From contig NZ_JAPQFJ010000008.1 of assembly GCF_026738875.1 (NCBI RefSeq), forward strand, positions 1 to 64,000: DNA of 64,000 nucleotides. The letters run 5' to 3'. How positions within the stretch are numbered: the stretch's first letter is position 1; each line of letters opens with the position of its first letter. Source of the DNA: Clostridium brassicae. Its GTDB lineage: Bacteria > Bacillota > Clostridia > Clostridiales > Clostridiaceae. Positions 9,037 to 17,702 of this stretch are shown here, in pieces. The notes under the pieces were generated by a model. That model saw only the letters and a program-made list of their open reading frames with translations. It was not told the origin of the DNA and searched no databases. The position numbers and the translations under genes are program-made.

Positions 9037-9067
9037 TGATTACTCACAGTCAGTTGCAGCCATACTA
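9037..9067 (+). promoter_or_regulatory. Possible forespore (sigma-G-like) promoter
   Basis: TGATTA at 9037-9042 and CATACTA at 9061-9067 are separated by 18 bases, resembling the sigma-G pattern (-35 near TGNATA, -10 CATAHTA). It lies 37 bases before the start of the small basic protein gene. The -35 is imperfect. Confidence 0.4.
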
Positions 9068-9104
9068 TTAAAGAATGAATATATAGTATTCAAGGAGTGA
9101 TAGT

Positions 9105-9260
9105 ATGAAAAAAAACCATGGTAAGAGATGGAATAAAGAAAATGTTCTTATTAATGGAGTAAAAACTCAAAATCAATGGGCTAAAAATAAATTGAATACA
9201 ACAGTAAAAGAACCAGGGATAAATGAAAGTGGAATAGAAGCAAAGAAAAAAGGATATTAA
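9105..9260 (+). CDS. Small basic hypothetical protein, possibly a spore protein
   Basis: A 51-residue open frame begins MKKNHGKRWNKENVL and ends GIEAKKKGY. ATG follows a strong SD (aaggagtgatagt) and the frame ends just before a perfect terminator, so it is very likely a real gene. It is Lys/Asn-rich and hydrophilic, without Cys and without a membrane segment. Such features resemble minor small acid-soluble spore proteins, and the upstream CATACTA promoter-like site would fit forespore expression. I do not recognise the family, so the spore role is inference. Confidence 0.7.
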   Translation: MKKNHGKRWNKENVLINGVKTQNQWAKNKLNTTVKEPGINESGIEAKKKGY

Positions 9261-9270
9261 AAGAGCAGTA

Positions 9271-9322
9271 AATCAAACTAAAAAGATAGGCATTGCACTA
9301 TGCCTATCTTTTTAGTTTGATT
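9271..9322. terminator. Bidirectional terminator
   Basis: A perfect 22-bp stem (9271-9292 with 9301-9322) with an 8-base loop, built on GATAGGCA / TGCCTATC and flanked by A-runs and T-runs. It separates the small gene on the plus strand from the deacetylase on the minus strand and can serve both. Confidence 0.9.
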
Positions 9323-9372
9323 TATAAATTATTTTTGTTTATGAAGCATGTAGTAACTTATTAAAGTAGAGT

Positions 9373-10125
9373 TTATTTTTTTAACCTATAATGATATTCT
9401 TTAGTGTCTTCTGAAATAGCTTTAAATTCGTATCCTAAATCTTTATAATAATCAATTATTAAAGGTAATGCTTTAACTGTATTTTTGTTGTTAAAATTAC
9501 AATGCATAAGGATGATTATTCTGGAATAATCATCTTTATATTGTTTACCATTATCAAATAATTTTTTTACAGGAATATTAGGATCTACACCATCTCCTAA
9601 ATTAACATTCCAATCATATATTTTAAAACCATGATTATGAAGGTTTTCAAGATATGTTTTATTTAGGTGACCGGAACTTCCTCCTGGAAATCTAATAATG
9701 GTAGAAGTATAACCTGTAATTTTTTTTACTTTATTTTGAGTTTGTAACATTTCATCTATGAAAGTATTTTCACTAGAGTATATTTTTTTAAAGTTATGAC
9801 TATAAGTATGTAGTCCTATACTGTGACCTTCCTTATAAATTCTATTTAAAATCTCTTCTCTTCCATCTATTTCTTTACCTACAACAAAAAATGTACCTTT
9901 AATATCGTACTCATTTAGTACATCTAGTATTGCATCAGTTACAACAGGGCAAGGGCCATCGTCTATAGTTAAATAGACACATTTTTTGTTAGAGGTATTT
10001 GTAATATATGAACTTTCTATAGATCTTTTAAAAAATAATTTAGTAGTTATATATGTGGATGTAATTAATAGGATAAAACAAACTATAAAAAGTAAAAAAT
10101 TTCTTTTCTTTAAGTCTTTAAGCAT
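9373..10125 (-). CDS. Polysaccharide deacetylase (NodB domain), membrane-anchored
   Basis: A 250-residue protein with one N-terminal membrane helix (about residues 9-29) and an outside NodB domain. Metal and catalytic motifs are LTIDDGPCP (Asp-Asp pair), HTYSH (two His) and the RFPGGSSG segment, with LMHCN near the end. It probably removes N-acetyl groups from peptidoglycan or another cell-surface polymer. The start chosen is the ATG at 10125, because AGGTGA lies 5 bases upstream; the longer GTG start at 10134 overlaps that site. It is downstream of another exported-protein gene but separated from it by a terminator. Confidence 0.9.
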   Translation of the reverse strand: MLKDLKKRNFLLFIVCFILLITSTYITTKLFFKRSIESSYITNTSNKKCVYLTIDDGPCPVVTDAILDVLNEYDIKGTFFVVGKEIDGREEILNRIYKEGHSIGLHTYSHNFKKIYSSENTFIDEMLQTQNKVKKITGYTSTIIRFPGGSSGHLNKTYLENLHNHGFKIYDWNVNLGDGVDPNIPVKKLFDNGKQYKDDYSRIIILMHCNFNNKNTVKALPLIIDYYKDLGYEFKAISEDTKEYHYRLKK

Positions 10126-10164
10126 AATAGTCACCTAACTTTCAGTAGTATTGTTAACAATTAA

Positions 10165-10194
10165 TAAAAAAATATACAGGCAAGATGCCTGTAT
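10165..10194 (-). terminator. Terminator of the unknown secreted-protein gene
   Basis: On the minus strand the stem ATACAGGCA / TGCCTGTAT (10174-10194) is followed by a run of seven T. Confidence 0.8.
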
Positions 10195-10209
10195 AAAATA
10201 TTGTTAATA

Positions 10210-11637
10210 TTATTGCTTTGTATAGTCTTTATAATCAAAGTTAAACCATTTTAAAGAGATACTTGCTTTACCATGCTTGTCCTTATGATTCGTCTGAATG
10301 TTTTCTTCGGGGATTACTTTATCATTTAAAAGAAGTATAGTATTATTTGGATTTTCGCAATAAAATGTTATACCCTTAATATCATTTAAAGTTGGAATGA
10401 AAGTTCCAAATATAGGATCTTTTACTGATAATATATTAATATAAGTTTTATTATTTACATTTATTTTTTTGTAAACTAGATGCTTTTGAACATTAGCATA
10501 ATTTAATAATCTAGATGTTTTCGCGATTAAAATTTTACCATTATCTTGGTAATTTTTTAGACGTTTTAATGCTTTTACATTTTTCTTTTCAAATAAATCT
10601 TCTGTAGAAACTCCGAAATGTTGAGCTACTATAGAATATTGATTTTTGTTGACTATATTATCTAAGTTATTTTTAGTAAGTTGCCTATGAAGGTGCTTAG
10701 GAGTCCAAGTCCAATCAATTTTTTTATCTTTTATGTAATTTGTATGTCTAGAAAAACCCCATACTTTTTGTCCATCTCTTAAATTGATTTGGAATATTGG
10801 ATAATTAAATCCAAATGTTGTATCATTTAGAGAATTCCACACATATTTAATATTATTTTTTAAAGTAAGATCAGTATGATAGTAATTAGACCCTTTTTTA
10901 TCGCCTTCTTGATAACTCATAAATTCAGATAAATCACCTGATCCGAAGTTCTGTTTATTAGCTCTATTGCCATGATTTATCCATACAGATACATTTGAAT
11001 TAGAATTTTTAAGAGCTTCTAAAGCTTTTATTGCAAGATCTCTTTGGAATTTTGTATTCTTCTCTGTATTTGTAGAAAAATCTCCAAAAGAATGTATACT
11101 GTCTATCCAGCCACAATTTATATAATTAATTATTTCGTTTGCTTTATATTTTTTAGTTGGATCAATCCCTTTAAAAAAGGTCATAATGTGATCAACACCA
11201 TGATTTTCTTTATCTACTTTAAAATTCATATCGTCTGCCATGTACATCCAAAAAGAATCACCTATATCTAATCCTATACCTTTACCATATGGAGTATCTT
11301 CTTGTGTATTTAAAAACTTATGATAAAGTTTAAATTCTTCAATAGTAGCGTCATCAATATCAGAGCAGATAGATAACATTGATTTATAAGGATAAGGAAA
11401 TTTTCTTAAGTCTTTACTTTCGCTAGATAAAGATGGATTATCATGATTTAAAGCTTCTTTTGGTACATGTATTTCAGGTTTTTTAGGTATAGTTTTAGGG
11501 CTATTGTTATTTACTTTACTTTTATTAGTATTTAGTACTGTACCTGTTTTGGTATCTAGTTTATGGTTAAATAAGAATGTACAAACTATTAATATAGTAA
11601 TAACAATCAGAGATGAGGTTAATAGTTTTTTTTTCAT
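10210..11637 (-). CDS. Membrane-anchored extracellular protein of unknown function
   Basis: A 475-residue protein with an N-terminal hydrophobic anchor (residues 5-23), a Lys/Asn/Pro-rich linker to about residue 65, and a large outside domain. The domain holds LSICSDIDDATIEEF near residue 90 and IDSIHSFGDFS and VSVWINHGNRA further on. The DIDD and the His-containing segments recall the glycoside hydrolase/deacetylase superfamily, which also uses an Asp pair and His residues, but I cannot place it in a named family. A terminator and then a NodB deacetylase gene follow on the same strand, which makes a shared role at the cell surface plausible. Upstream SD is aaagga, rather distant from ATG. 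Confidence 0.75.
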   Translation of the reverse strand: MKKKLLTSSLIVITILIVCTFLFNHKLDTKTGTVLNTNKSKVNNNSPKTIPKKPEIHVPKEALNHDNPSLSSESKDLRKFPYPYKSMLSICSDIDDATIEEFKLYHKFLNTQEDTPYGKGIGLDIGDSFWMYMADDMNFKVDKENHGVDHIMTFFKGIDPTKKYKANEIINYINCGWIDSIHSFGDFSTNTEKNTKFQRDLAIKALEALKNSNSNVSVWINHGNRANKQNFGSGDLSEFMSYQEGDKKGSNYYHTDLTLKNNIKYVWNSLNDTTFGFNYPIFQINLRDGQKVWGFSRHTNYIKDKKIDWTWTPKHLHRQLTKNNLDNIVNKNQYSIVAQHFGVSTEDLFEKKNVKALKRLKNYQDNGKILIAKTSRLLNYANVQKHLVYKKINVNNKTYINILSVKDPIFGTFIPTLNDIKGITFYCENPNNTILLLNDKVIPEENIQTNHKDKHGKASISLKWFNFDYKDYTKQ

Positions 11638-12143
11638 AATAAATCAGTCCTTTATAAATTTATAAAATTATTTTATTTTAATGTCTACTCATACTAAAAT
11701 CTATAGATTTTTTAGTGAAAGTTAAGGAAGGGTATGATGATTTCTTCAACAATATAGAGTATAGTACATTTTGTGGTGAATTTATTTACATAATGGTAAC
11801 AGAAATAGGCATTTTTTCTTTAATATATAATAAATATATATTAGTGGCACAACAATTTGTTTAAAATTTATCAATAAAGTTATTTATAAAAAATCAAAAA
11901 AATTTGTATAAATATTTGAAAAATTTATAAGAAGGTGATATAATTATAGAAAACAAGTACTTATTTGGTAAATATACCTTAAAAAACATATAGAATTTGT
12001 ATTTCAAATTTATATATAAGGTATATATTCAAATAAACATCTAATAATTAAATTTAATTCTTGTGCACAAGGGGAATTTTTACCTTAAATAGTTAAAAAA
12101 ATAACGTTAAAAAAATAACAAAAATGATGGGGAGGAATTTATA
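11638..12143. other. Intergenic region before hbd
   Basis: This divergent gap of 506 bases is A/T-rich and holds no convincing open frame. It must contain the promoter of the unknown minus-strand gene and contains a good sigma-A promoter for hbd at 11916-11944. The remaining 190 bases before hbd form a long leader that includes TTGTGCACAA (12060-12069). I find no recognisable riboswitch. Confidence 0.6.
11916..11944 (+). promoter_or_regulatory. Sigma-A promoter of hbd
   Basis: TTGAAA (11916-11921) and a perfect TATAAT (11939-11944) are 17 bases apart. The predicted leader to the hbd start is about 190 bases. Confidence 0.75.
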
Positions 12144-12989
12144 ATGAAAGTATATGTATTAGGAGCAGGAACTATGGGTTCTGGAATAGCTCAAGTGTTT
12201 GCTGTAAAAGGACATGAGGTTATATTAAGAGATATAAAAAATGAATTTGTTGAAAAAGGTTTAAACACAATAAATAAAAACCTATCAAAATTAGTAACAA
12301 AGGGTAAGATGGAAGAAAGTAAAAAAGAAGAAATTCTTTCTAAACTAACAGGAACAGTTGACCTTAATATGGCAGCTGATTGCGATTTAGTTATAGAAGC
12401 AGCAATAGAAAATATGGAAATCAAAAAAGAGATTTTTGGACAACTAGATAAGATTTGTAAAGCAGAAACTATACTTGCTTCAAATACATCATCACTTTCA
12501 ATTACAGAGATAGCGGCAGCAACAAATAGACCAGATAAAGTAATAGGAATGCATTTCTTTAACCCAGCACCAGTTATGAAACTTATTGAAGTTATAAGAG
12601 GTATGGCAACTTCACAAGAAACATTTGATAAAGTTAAAGAATTATCTCAAGAGATAGGAAAAGACCCAGTAGAAGTTTCAGAAGCACCTGGATTTGTTGT
12701 AAATAGAATATTAATACCTATGATTAATGAAGGTGTTGGTATATTAGCAGAAGGAATAGCTTCAGCAGAAGATATAGACAAGGCTATGAAACTTGGAGCA
12801 AATCATCCAATGGGACCATTAGCTTTAGGAGATCTTATAGGATTAGATGTATGTCTTGCTATAATGGATGTATTATTTAAAGAAACAGGAGACACAAAAT
12901 ATAGAGCACATTCATTATTAAGAAAATATGTTAGAGCTGGATGGCTAGGAAGAAAAACTGGAAAAGGATTCTTTGATTATTCAAAATAA
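12144..12989 (+). CDS. hbd: 3-hydroxybutyryl-CoA dehydrogenase
   Basis: A 281-residue cytoplasmic enzyme that reduces acetoacetyl-CoA to 3-hydroxybutyryl-CoA with NAD(P)H in butyrate fermentation. The N-terminal Rossmann motif is [13 protein letters not shown], the catalytic His lies in [16 protein letters not shown], and PGFVVNRIL and [16 protein letters not shown] in the C-terminal domain are typical. SD ggggagga precedes ATG. It stands alone with its own promoter and terminator. In many clostridia hbd ends the crt-bcd-etfBA operon, so this may be a separate copy. Confidence 0.95.
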   Translation: MKVYVLGAGTMGSGIAQVFAVKGHEVILRDIKNEFVEKGLNTINKNLSKLVTKGKMEESKKEEILSKLTGTVDLNMAADCDLVIEAAIENMEIKKEIFGQLDKICKAETILASNTSSLSITEIAAATNRPDKVIGMHFFNPAPVMKLIEVIRGMATSQETFDKVKELSQEIGKDPVEVSEAPGFVVNRILIPMINEGVGILAEGIASAEDIDKAMKLGANHPMGPLALGDLIGLDVCLAIMDVLFKETGDTKYRAHSLLRKYVRAGWLGRKTGKGFFDYSK

Positions 12990-13353
12990 TGTTATAAGAG
13001 CTAAAGAATTTAATTAAAAGGTTTATAAATGTAATATAGATAGTCTAATTCAAAAGTATGTAATATAAAATTTGGGGAAATTTTATAGAACGGTAAAAAG
13101 TCTACAGATAATTCTGCGGACTTTTTATTTTGAAGTTTTATAAATTTTAAAGTTCAGTAAACTATAAATAATATTTTGAAACATGATAATATAATTTTAG
13201 AAGTTTATTTAATTACACGAGGAGAAAGTTGAAGAAATATAAGGAACTTATAATTCTCTTTAATTTCTTATGAACGGCTTGTTTATATGGAGTATGTACA
13301 AAAGGAATATCTTTATTTATTCTCAACATCATTAATGCATAATCCATACTTAA
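12990..13353. other. Intergenic region between hbd and the repeat element
   Basis: It holds the hbd terminator near its start, then about 220 bases of A/T-rich DNA with a possible SD-like site (acgaggagaaagttg near 13216) that is not followed by a long open frame. I see no gene here. Confidence 0.5.
13095..13126 (+). terminator. Terminator of hbd
   Basis: Stem AAAAAGTC ... GACTTTTT with an inner CAG/CTG pairing, followed by ATTTTG. Confidence 0.8.
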
Positions 13354-13486
13354 TAGAATAATGTTATGACGTAATGAATAACGGCATAGAAATAGATTTT
13401 TCTAAATATATGTAGTTATCCATTAAACCTTCAGCACGCAAAGAAGTACTAAAGGAGTAGCCTTCTAAAAATCCTACCCTCACTAT

Positions 13487-13530
13487 GCGTCATCCATGAC
13501 GCAGTTCGGCTGCAGGAGTCCATTCCTGCA
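13487..13530. ncRNA. Twin hexaloop hairpins within repeat copy 1
   Basis: Two 6-bp stems with identical-type loops: TGCGTC-atccat-GACGCA (13487-13504) and GCAGGA-gtccat-TCCTGC (13513-13530), joined by GTTCGGCT. On the minus strand the loops read ATGGAT and ATGGAC. In repeat copy 2 the same hairpins have changed stems with pairing kept and the loop core unchanged, which argues for a structured RNA. Function is unknown. Confidence 0.55.
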
Positions 13531-13850
13531 ATTACAGATTTTTAGAATTCTACACCTTAAGTACTTCTAATTGCTACTTTAAAGTTTAATCGGCTAACTA
13601 CATATATAAGAAAATCTTATTCCTATGCCTTGATTTTTTATAATTAATACAGTTTAACATGCATAAAGGATGATTTTCCTCCTAACGTCAGAAAATCTTT
13701 AAACTAAACCGTTTTTTCAGACTTTTAGCGGTAGTATGTATGTTTATTCAGTATTTTATAGCAACTATCTTTTAATCTTAAGTTAAGAGATAACTCCCAT
13801 AAGCTATCGCTTTTAAGAGCTTACCAGCTCTTTTGTTTAAGGCAAAAACA

Positions 13851-13888
13851 AAGCTCATAATAGAAAATTAAATTTTCATTATGAGCTT
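13851..13888. terminator. Terminator-like stem within repeat copy 1
   Basis: AAGCTCATAAT (13851-13861) pairs with ATTATGAGCTT (13878-13888), with further A/T pairs inside. The same hairpin occurs in the other copies with covarying bases and flanking T-rich tails. It could end transcripts from either side. Confidence 0.6.
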
Positions 13889-13995
13889 ATTCTTTTACTT
13901 AATCCAAGGATTTTCTGACATCAGGAAGAAAATCAACCTCTACTAGTACCTAGTACCTAACTCCTAGAAAAATGTTGCGACGCAACATTTTTCTA

Positions 13996-16764
13996 TTACG
14001 CTGCAGTGTTTTGTGATGATGACATATTAGAATCTTTTTTAAACATTCTAAGTATAAGTTTAATTACTTCATTTATAATAATTACTAAAGAGGAAGCAAT
14101 TATTATTTTAACCCACATAATAGGGCTTAGTGATACAGCATTAAAGAATCCTGAAAATACTTCTGTAATAAATATTTGAACTACAGCAGTAACTCCAATT
14201 ATTTTTAATGCTATAGTATTATCCTTAAAGTAAGGGAAAATACTGTCTGAACCAAATTCTCTACAATTGAAAGCATTAAATAAAGCATTGAATGCAAATA
14301 GTGCAAATAGTACTGTTTCCATTTCATTTGGACCTTTAAATCCTTTTGCTGGAATTTCAGCTCCAAGTGGATTGAATACCATTTGTATCATAATTACCGC
14401 TGTAATATATACGGCATTTAATATCATAGATTTAAGCATTGTACTAGTTATTATACTTGAATTTCTATTTGTTGGTTTTCTATTTAAAACTGCATTACGA
14501 ACAGGTTCAAGTCCAAGAGATAAAGCAGGAGGACCATCCATTATGATATTCACCCATAATAACTGTATAGTTGTAAAAGGCATTTCAAAATCAAATATAA
14601 CAGATAAAATAGCAGTTAAGAAAGCTACAATGTTAACTGTAATCTGGAACTGAATAAATCTTTGGAAATTTTCATAGATTCCACGGCCCCATTTAATACC
14701 TTTAACTATAGTACCAAAACTATCATCAGTTAAGATGATATCAGCAGCATTTTTACTAACTTCTGTTCCTGCTATACCCATTGCTATACCAACATCAGCT
14801 TTAGTTAAAGCAGGGGCATCGTTTATGCCATCTCCTGTAACTGCAACAACTTCGCCATCTTCCTGTAATGCTTGTACAATTTTCATTTTAGTATCTGGTT
14901 TTGAACGAGCAACTATAGCTATGGTTTTTAATTCATTCTTTAATTCATCATTAGATAAAGTATCTATATAGCTAGCTTCAACGGCTCTTAGACCACCTTC
15001 AAGAAGACCAAGATCTTCTCCAATGGCAATAGCTGTATTTATGTTATCACCAGTAAGCATTTTTGTAGATACTCCAGCTTTTTTAGCAATTTCAACGGCT
15101 TCTTTAACTTCTGGTCTTAATGGATCCTTTATTCCAACAAAACCAGTAAATACTAAGTCGTTCTCAATAGCAATTTCTTCTGATGTCACGGCAACTTCTT
15201 CATTAATACTTCTATAAGAGAATCCAAGAACACGCATAGACTTTCTTTGAAGTCCTTCAATATCATTAAGTATTTCTTGTTTTCTTTCTTCTGTTAATTC
15301 AACAATATTATTGTTAACATGCTCGTATCTACATAAGTCTAATACAACTTCTGGTGCACCTTTTGTAAGAACTGTACAGCTTTCAGCTCCATTAATTATA
15401 GTGCTCATTCTTTTACGTTTTGAAGTAAAAGGGATTTGGTGTATTATATTTGCATTGTCTCTTTCTTTAGCATAGTCATAAGAGTTATTGTAAAGAAGAA
15501 GAGCTCCTTCTGTAGCACTACCTAAATATTTAATTTCTCCTTCAGTTATTTCTAAATCTGCAGTAGAGTTAATTAAACAGTTATCAATGAAGTAATTACT
15601 TCTGTCACTAAGTTCTTCTCTTTCAACAAACTTACCGTTAAGATAAACTTTTTCTACCGTCATTCTATTTTGTGTAAGCGTACCTGTTTTATCTGAACAT
15701 ATAACACTTACTGAACCTATAGTCTCACAAGCCTCTTTTTTTGTAACAAGGGCGTTAATTTTAGCCATCTTTTGCATAGTTATTGCAAGGGTCATATTAA
15801 TCATTGTTGGAAGTCCTTCAGGAACTGCAGCAACAATTAATGCAACACAGACAACAAAAGCTGTTTTAATAGGTTCTATAGAATTTAAGAATGGTAAAAT
15901 ACCAGAAGTATCAATAGACAATGTGTGTGCTAAAATCATTTTAACAAGCATAACTATAAATAATATAGCTGCTATAGCACTAGATATCTTGGAAATTTTT
16001 CCACCTAGGTCTCCAAGTTTAACTTGAAGAGGTGTTTCTACATCACTTTCTTGAAGGTTGCTTGCTATTTTACCCATTTCAGAGTTGTCTCCAGTAGCTG
16101 TAACTACTAACTTACCTCTACCATAAGCAACCAATGTACCTCCAAATACCATATTTATTTGTTTAGCTGGTATAGGGTCTTGTACAATTGTTGTTCCTTT
16201 TGAATCTATTTTTTCCATTTCAATAATAGCATCTGAGTTTTTGCTTACATCATCAGATTCTCCAGTAAGCATGTCTTCTCTAATTTTTAAATCAATACTT
16301 TCAATTAATCTTCCGTCAGCTGGAACCATGTCACCCATTTCGATGAAAACTATATCTCCTGGAACCAAGTCGCTTTTATTTATTTGCATTACATTTCCAT
16401 TACGAAGCACTTTTACTTCTATATTTTCAGTCATTTTTGAAAGTGCCTCAGCAGCTTTTTGTGATTTCCCTTCTGTTATAATACCTATAGTTATACCTAT
16501 AGCTACAGCGCAAACAATTCCAATAGCATCGTGAACTTCTCCAATTAAAGCACTAATTAGTGCTGCTGCTAGAAGAATAACCATCATCGGTTCAGTTAAT
16601 GCTTCTTTAATACTGTCCCATAAAGAACCTTTTTCTTGTTGTGTAAATTCATTAGGACCATACTTTTCAAGCCTAGATTTGGCCTCAGAAGTCGATAATC
16701 CTGTACTGGAAGTAACATTTAAATTATCCAGTACTTCAGAACTTTTTTCATTAAAGTACTTCAT
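13996..16764 (-). CDS. Ca2+-type P-ATPase (cation-transporting)
   Basis: A 922-residue P2-type ATPase with the N-terminal cation ATPase domain, TGES of the actuator domain, the phosphorylation site ICSDKTGTLTQNRM, MLTGDN and VAVTGDGINDAPALTKADVG of the hinge, and about ten helices. AVPEGLPTMINMTLAI in helix 4 is the PEGL form seen in calcium pumps (SERCA/PMCA-like), so it likely exports Ca2+. The ATG at 16764 is chosen because AAGGTGG lies 5 bases upstream; the GTG at 16773 overlaps that site. A structured repeat adjoins the stop codon directly. The preceding regulator gene has the same direction, 131 bases away. Confidence 0.92.
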   Translation of the reverse strand: MKYFNEKSSEVLDNLNVTSSTGLSTSEAKSRLEKYGPNEFTQQEKGSLWDSIKEALTEPMMVILLAAALISALIGEVHDAIGIVCAVAIGITIGIITEGKSQKAAEALSKMTENIEVKVLRNGNVMQINKSDLVPGDIVFIEMGDMVPADGRLIESIDLKIREDMLTGESDDVSKNSDAIIEMEKIDSKGTTIVQDPIPAKQINMVFGGTLVAYGRGKLVVTATGDNSEMGKIASNLQESDVETPLQVKLGDLGGKISKISSAIAAILFIVMLVKMILAHTLSIDTSGILPFLNSIEPIKTAFVVCVALIVAAVPEGLPTMINMTLAITMQKMAKINALVTKKEACETIGSVSVICSDKTGTLTQNRMTVEKVYLNGKFVEREELSDRSNYFIDNCLINSTADLEITEGEIKYLGSATEGALLLYNNSYDYAKERDNANIIHQIPFTSKRKRMSTIINGAESCTVLTKGAPEVVLDLCRYEHVNNNIVELTEERKQEILNDIEGLQRKSMRVLGFSYRSINEEVAVTSEEIAIENDLVFTGFVGIKDPLRPEVKEAVEIAKKAGVSTKMLTGDNINTAIAIGEDLGLLEGGLRAVEASYIDTLSNDELKNELKTIAIVARSKPDTKMKIVQALQEDGEVVAVTGDGINDAPALTKADVGIAMGIAGTEVSKNAADIILTDDSFGTIVKGIKWGRGIYENFQRFIQFQITVNIVAFLTAILSVIFDFEMPFTTIQLLWVNIIMDGPPALSLGLEPVRNAVLNRKPTNRNSSIITSTMLKSMILNAVYITAVIMIQMVFNPLGAEIPAKGFKGPNEMETVLFALFAFNALFNAFNCREFGSDSIFPYFKDNTIALKIIGVTAVVQIFITEVFSGFFNAVSLSPIMWVKIIIASSLVIIINEVIKLILRMFKKDSNMSSSQNTAA

Positions 16765-16895
16765 AACATCCACCTTTTCCTAAATTTATATTTTATATAA
16801 CTATAATAAAAGTAAATCCATTATATCATAAAATAATATGTGTAAATATAATAACTTTTGTAAAAAAGATATTAACTTTTTTATAAAAGTTATTA

Positions 16896-17573
16896 TTAAA
16901 ATAAACATTCTTCCAAAGATTCTAAGTCAACGATAGTTATAGTTTTTTTAGTAAATTTAATTAAATTTTCATCTCTCATTTTAATTAGTTCTCTAGAGAG
17001 GGAGGGCCTAGTTATAGCAAATTGATCTGCCAGTTCTTGTCTAGAAAAATTCATGTTTATTACTAGGTTTTTTTGTTTTTTATACTCGTCAATAAGAAAA
17101 CTAGATAATTTTTCTCTAATAGTTCCATAAGATAAGTTTTTAACTTTATTATTAAGCATAAGTATTTTAGTAGAGAGTAATCCCATAAATTTATTTAAAA
17201 AATGCTTATTATTAGTACATAAATTTAATATTTCATATTGAGATATAAAAATTATTGTCGATTTTTTTGTAGCAATTATAGTAGATGGATATTTTTTGTG
17301 ATTTGAAAAGATAATGACTTCTCCAAATATTCCTCCAATGGATATACTACTTATAGTAACAGTTTTACCAGAAGGAAAAGTTTTTTGAACATCAATTCCT
17401 CCATCTAAAATAATGCCGATACTTTCAGCTGGATCTCCTTCAAAAGCTATAATTTGGTTTTCGTGAAAAGAAGAAATTTTGTGGTTTGTATTTAATAATA
17501 TATCACTAATTTCTTCTTTTTTAAATTGGGAAAATAAAGGACATAGTTTTAAATTACTTATTAAAGAATTCAT
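16896..17573 (-). CDS. Crp/Fnr-family transcriptional regulator
   Basis: A 225-residue DNA-binding protein with an N-terminal cyclic-nucleotide-binding-like domain (IIAFEGDPAESIGIILDGGIDVQ, then GGIFGEVIIFSN) and a C-terminal winged helix HTH_Crp (SRQELADQFAITRPSLSRELIKM, about residues 178-200). Cys are present (about residues 12, 127 and 223) but the Fnr N-terminal Cys cluster is absent. ATG follows ttaaggagattatt. It is divergent from a ferredoxin gene, and a perfect GTAAC-N4-GTTAC palindrome lies between the two, a likely operator. Clostridial HcpR-type regulators, which respond to nitrosative stress, have this layout, but this assignment is inference. Confidence 0.88.
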   Translation of the reverse strand: MNSLISNLKLCPLFSQFKKEEISDILLNTNHKISSFHENQIIAFEGDPAESIGIILDGGIDVQKTFPSGKTVTISSISIGGIFGEVIIFSNHKKYPSTIIATKKSTIIFISQYEILNLCTNNKHFLNKFMGLLSTKILMLNNKVKNLSYGTIREKLSSFLIDEYKKQKNLVINMNFSRQELADQFAITRPSLSRELIKMRDENLIKFTKKTITIVDLESLEECLF

Positions 17574-17598
17574 AATAATCTCCTTAATAATTTATTTC

Positions 17599-17612
17599 GT
17601 AACTTATGTTAC
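17599..17612. promoter_or_regulatory. Palindromic Crp/Fnr-type operator
   Basis: GTAAC-TTAT-GTTAC is a perfect inverted repeat (17599-17612) in the divergent gap between the regulator and the ferredoxin. A TATAAT at 17621-17626 would place the -35 region of the ferredoxin promoter inside the palindrome; a second TATAAT is at 17635-17640. It suggests activation or repression by the neighbouring Crp/Fnr protein. Confidence 0.65.
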
Positions 17613-17702
17613 ATATTTATTATAATAGTATTAGTATAATAAAATCAACAATTGGTTATATGATTGTGTATTAATGAATATTATTAAAGGAGGACTATAT
17701 AA

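Larger units (their letters stand above)
13354..13995. repeat. Structured noncoding repeat element, copy 1
   Basis: A noncoding element of about 640 bases, also found at 46102-47097, 51917-52503 (inverted) and, degenerate, near 63118-63395. Its ends are inverted repeats related to ATAGAATAATGTTACGACG; the right end is a near-palindrome AATGTTGCGACGCAACATT that abuts the stop codon of the Ca-ATPase gene. Inside are many short hairpins: AAGAGCT/AGCTCTT type, AAGC-loop-GCTT, GATTTTC/GAAAATC, a terminator-like stem at 13851-13888 and a pair of hexaloop hairpins at 13487-13530. No protein is encoded. It resembles a MITE, but I cannot match it to a known element. Confidence 0.85.

Noticed and set aside
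10151-10163. Rex-like site TTGTTAACAATTA
   Set aside because: It lacks the correct spacing between half-sites and sits downstream of a gene, at a terminator, not at a promoter.
13201-13260. Small gene after the SD-like gaggagaaag near 13220
   Set aside because: The frames that follow end within few codons, so no product can be supported.
13354-13995. Repeat element as an IStron or group I intron
   Set aside because: No group I core elements or TnpA/TnpB coding parts could be recognised, and the copies lie after stop codons rather than within genes. Not fully excluded.
14267-14653. Plus-strand frames inside the Ca-ATPase gene
   Set aside because: They are antisense shadows of a conserved gene without SD or recognisable protein.
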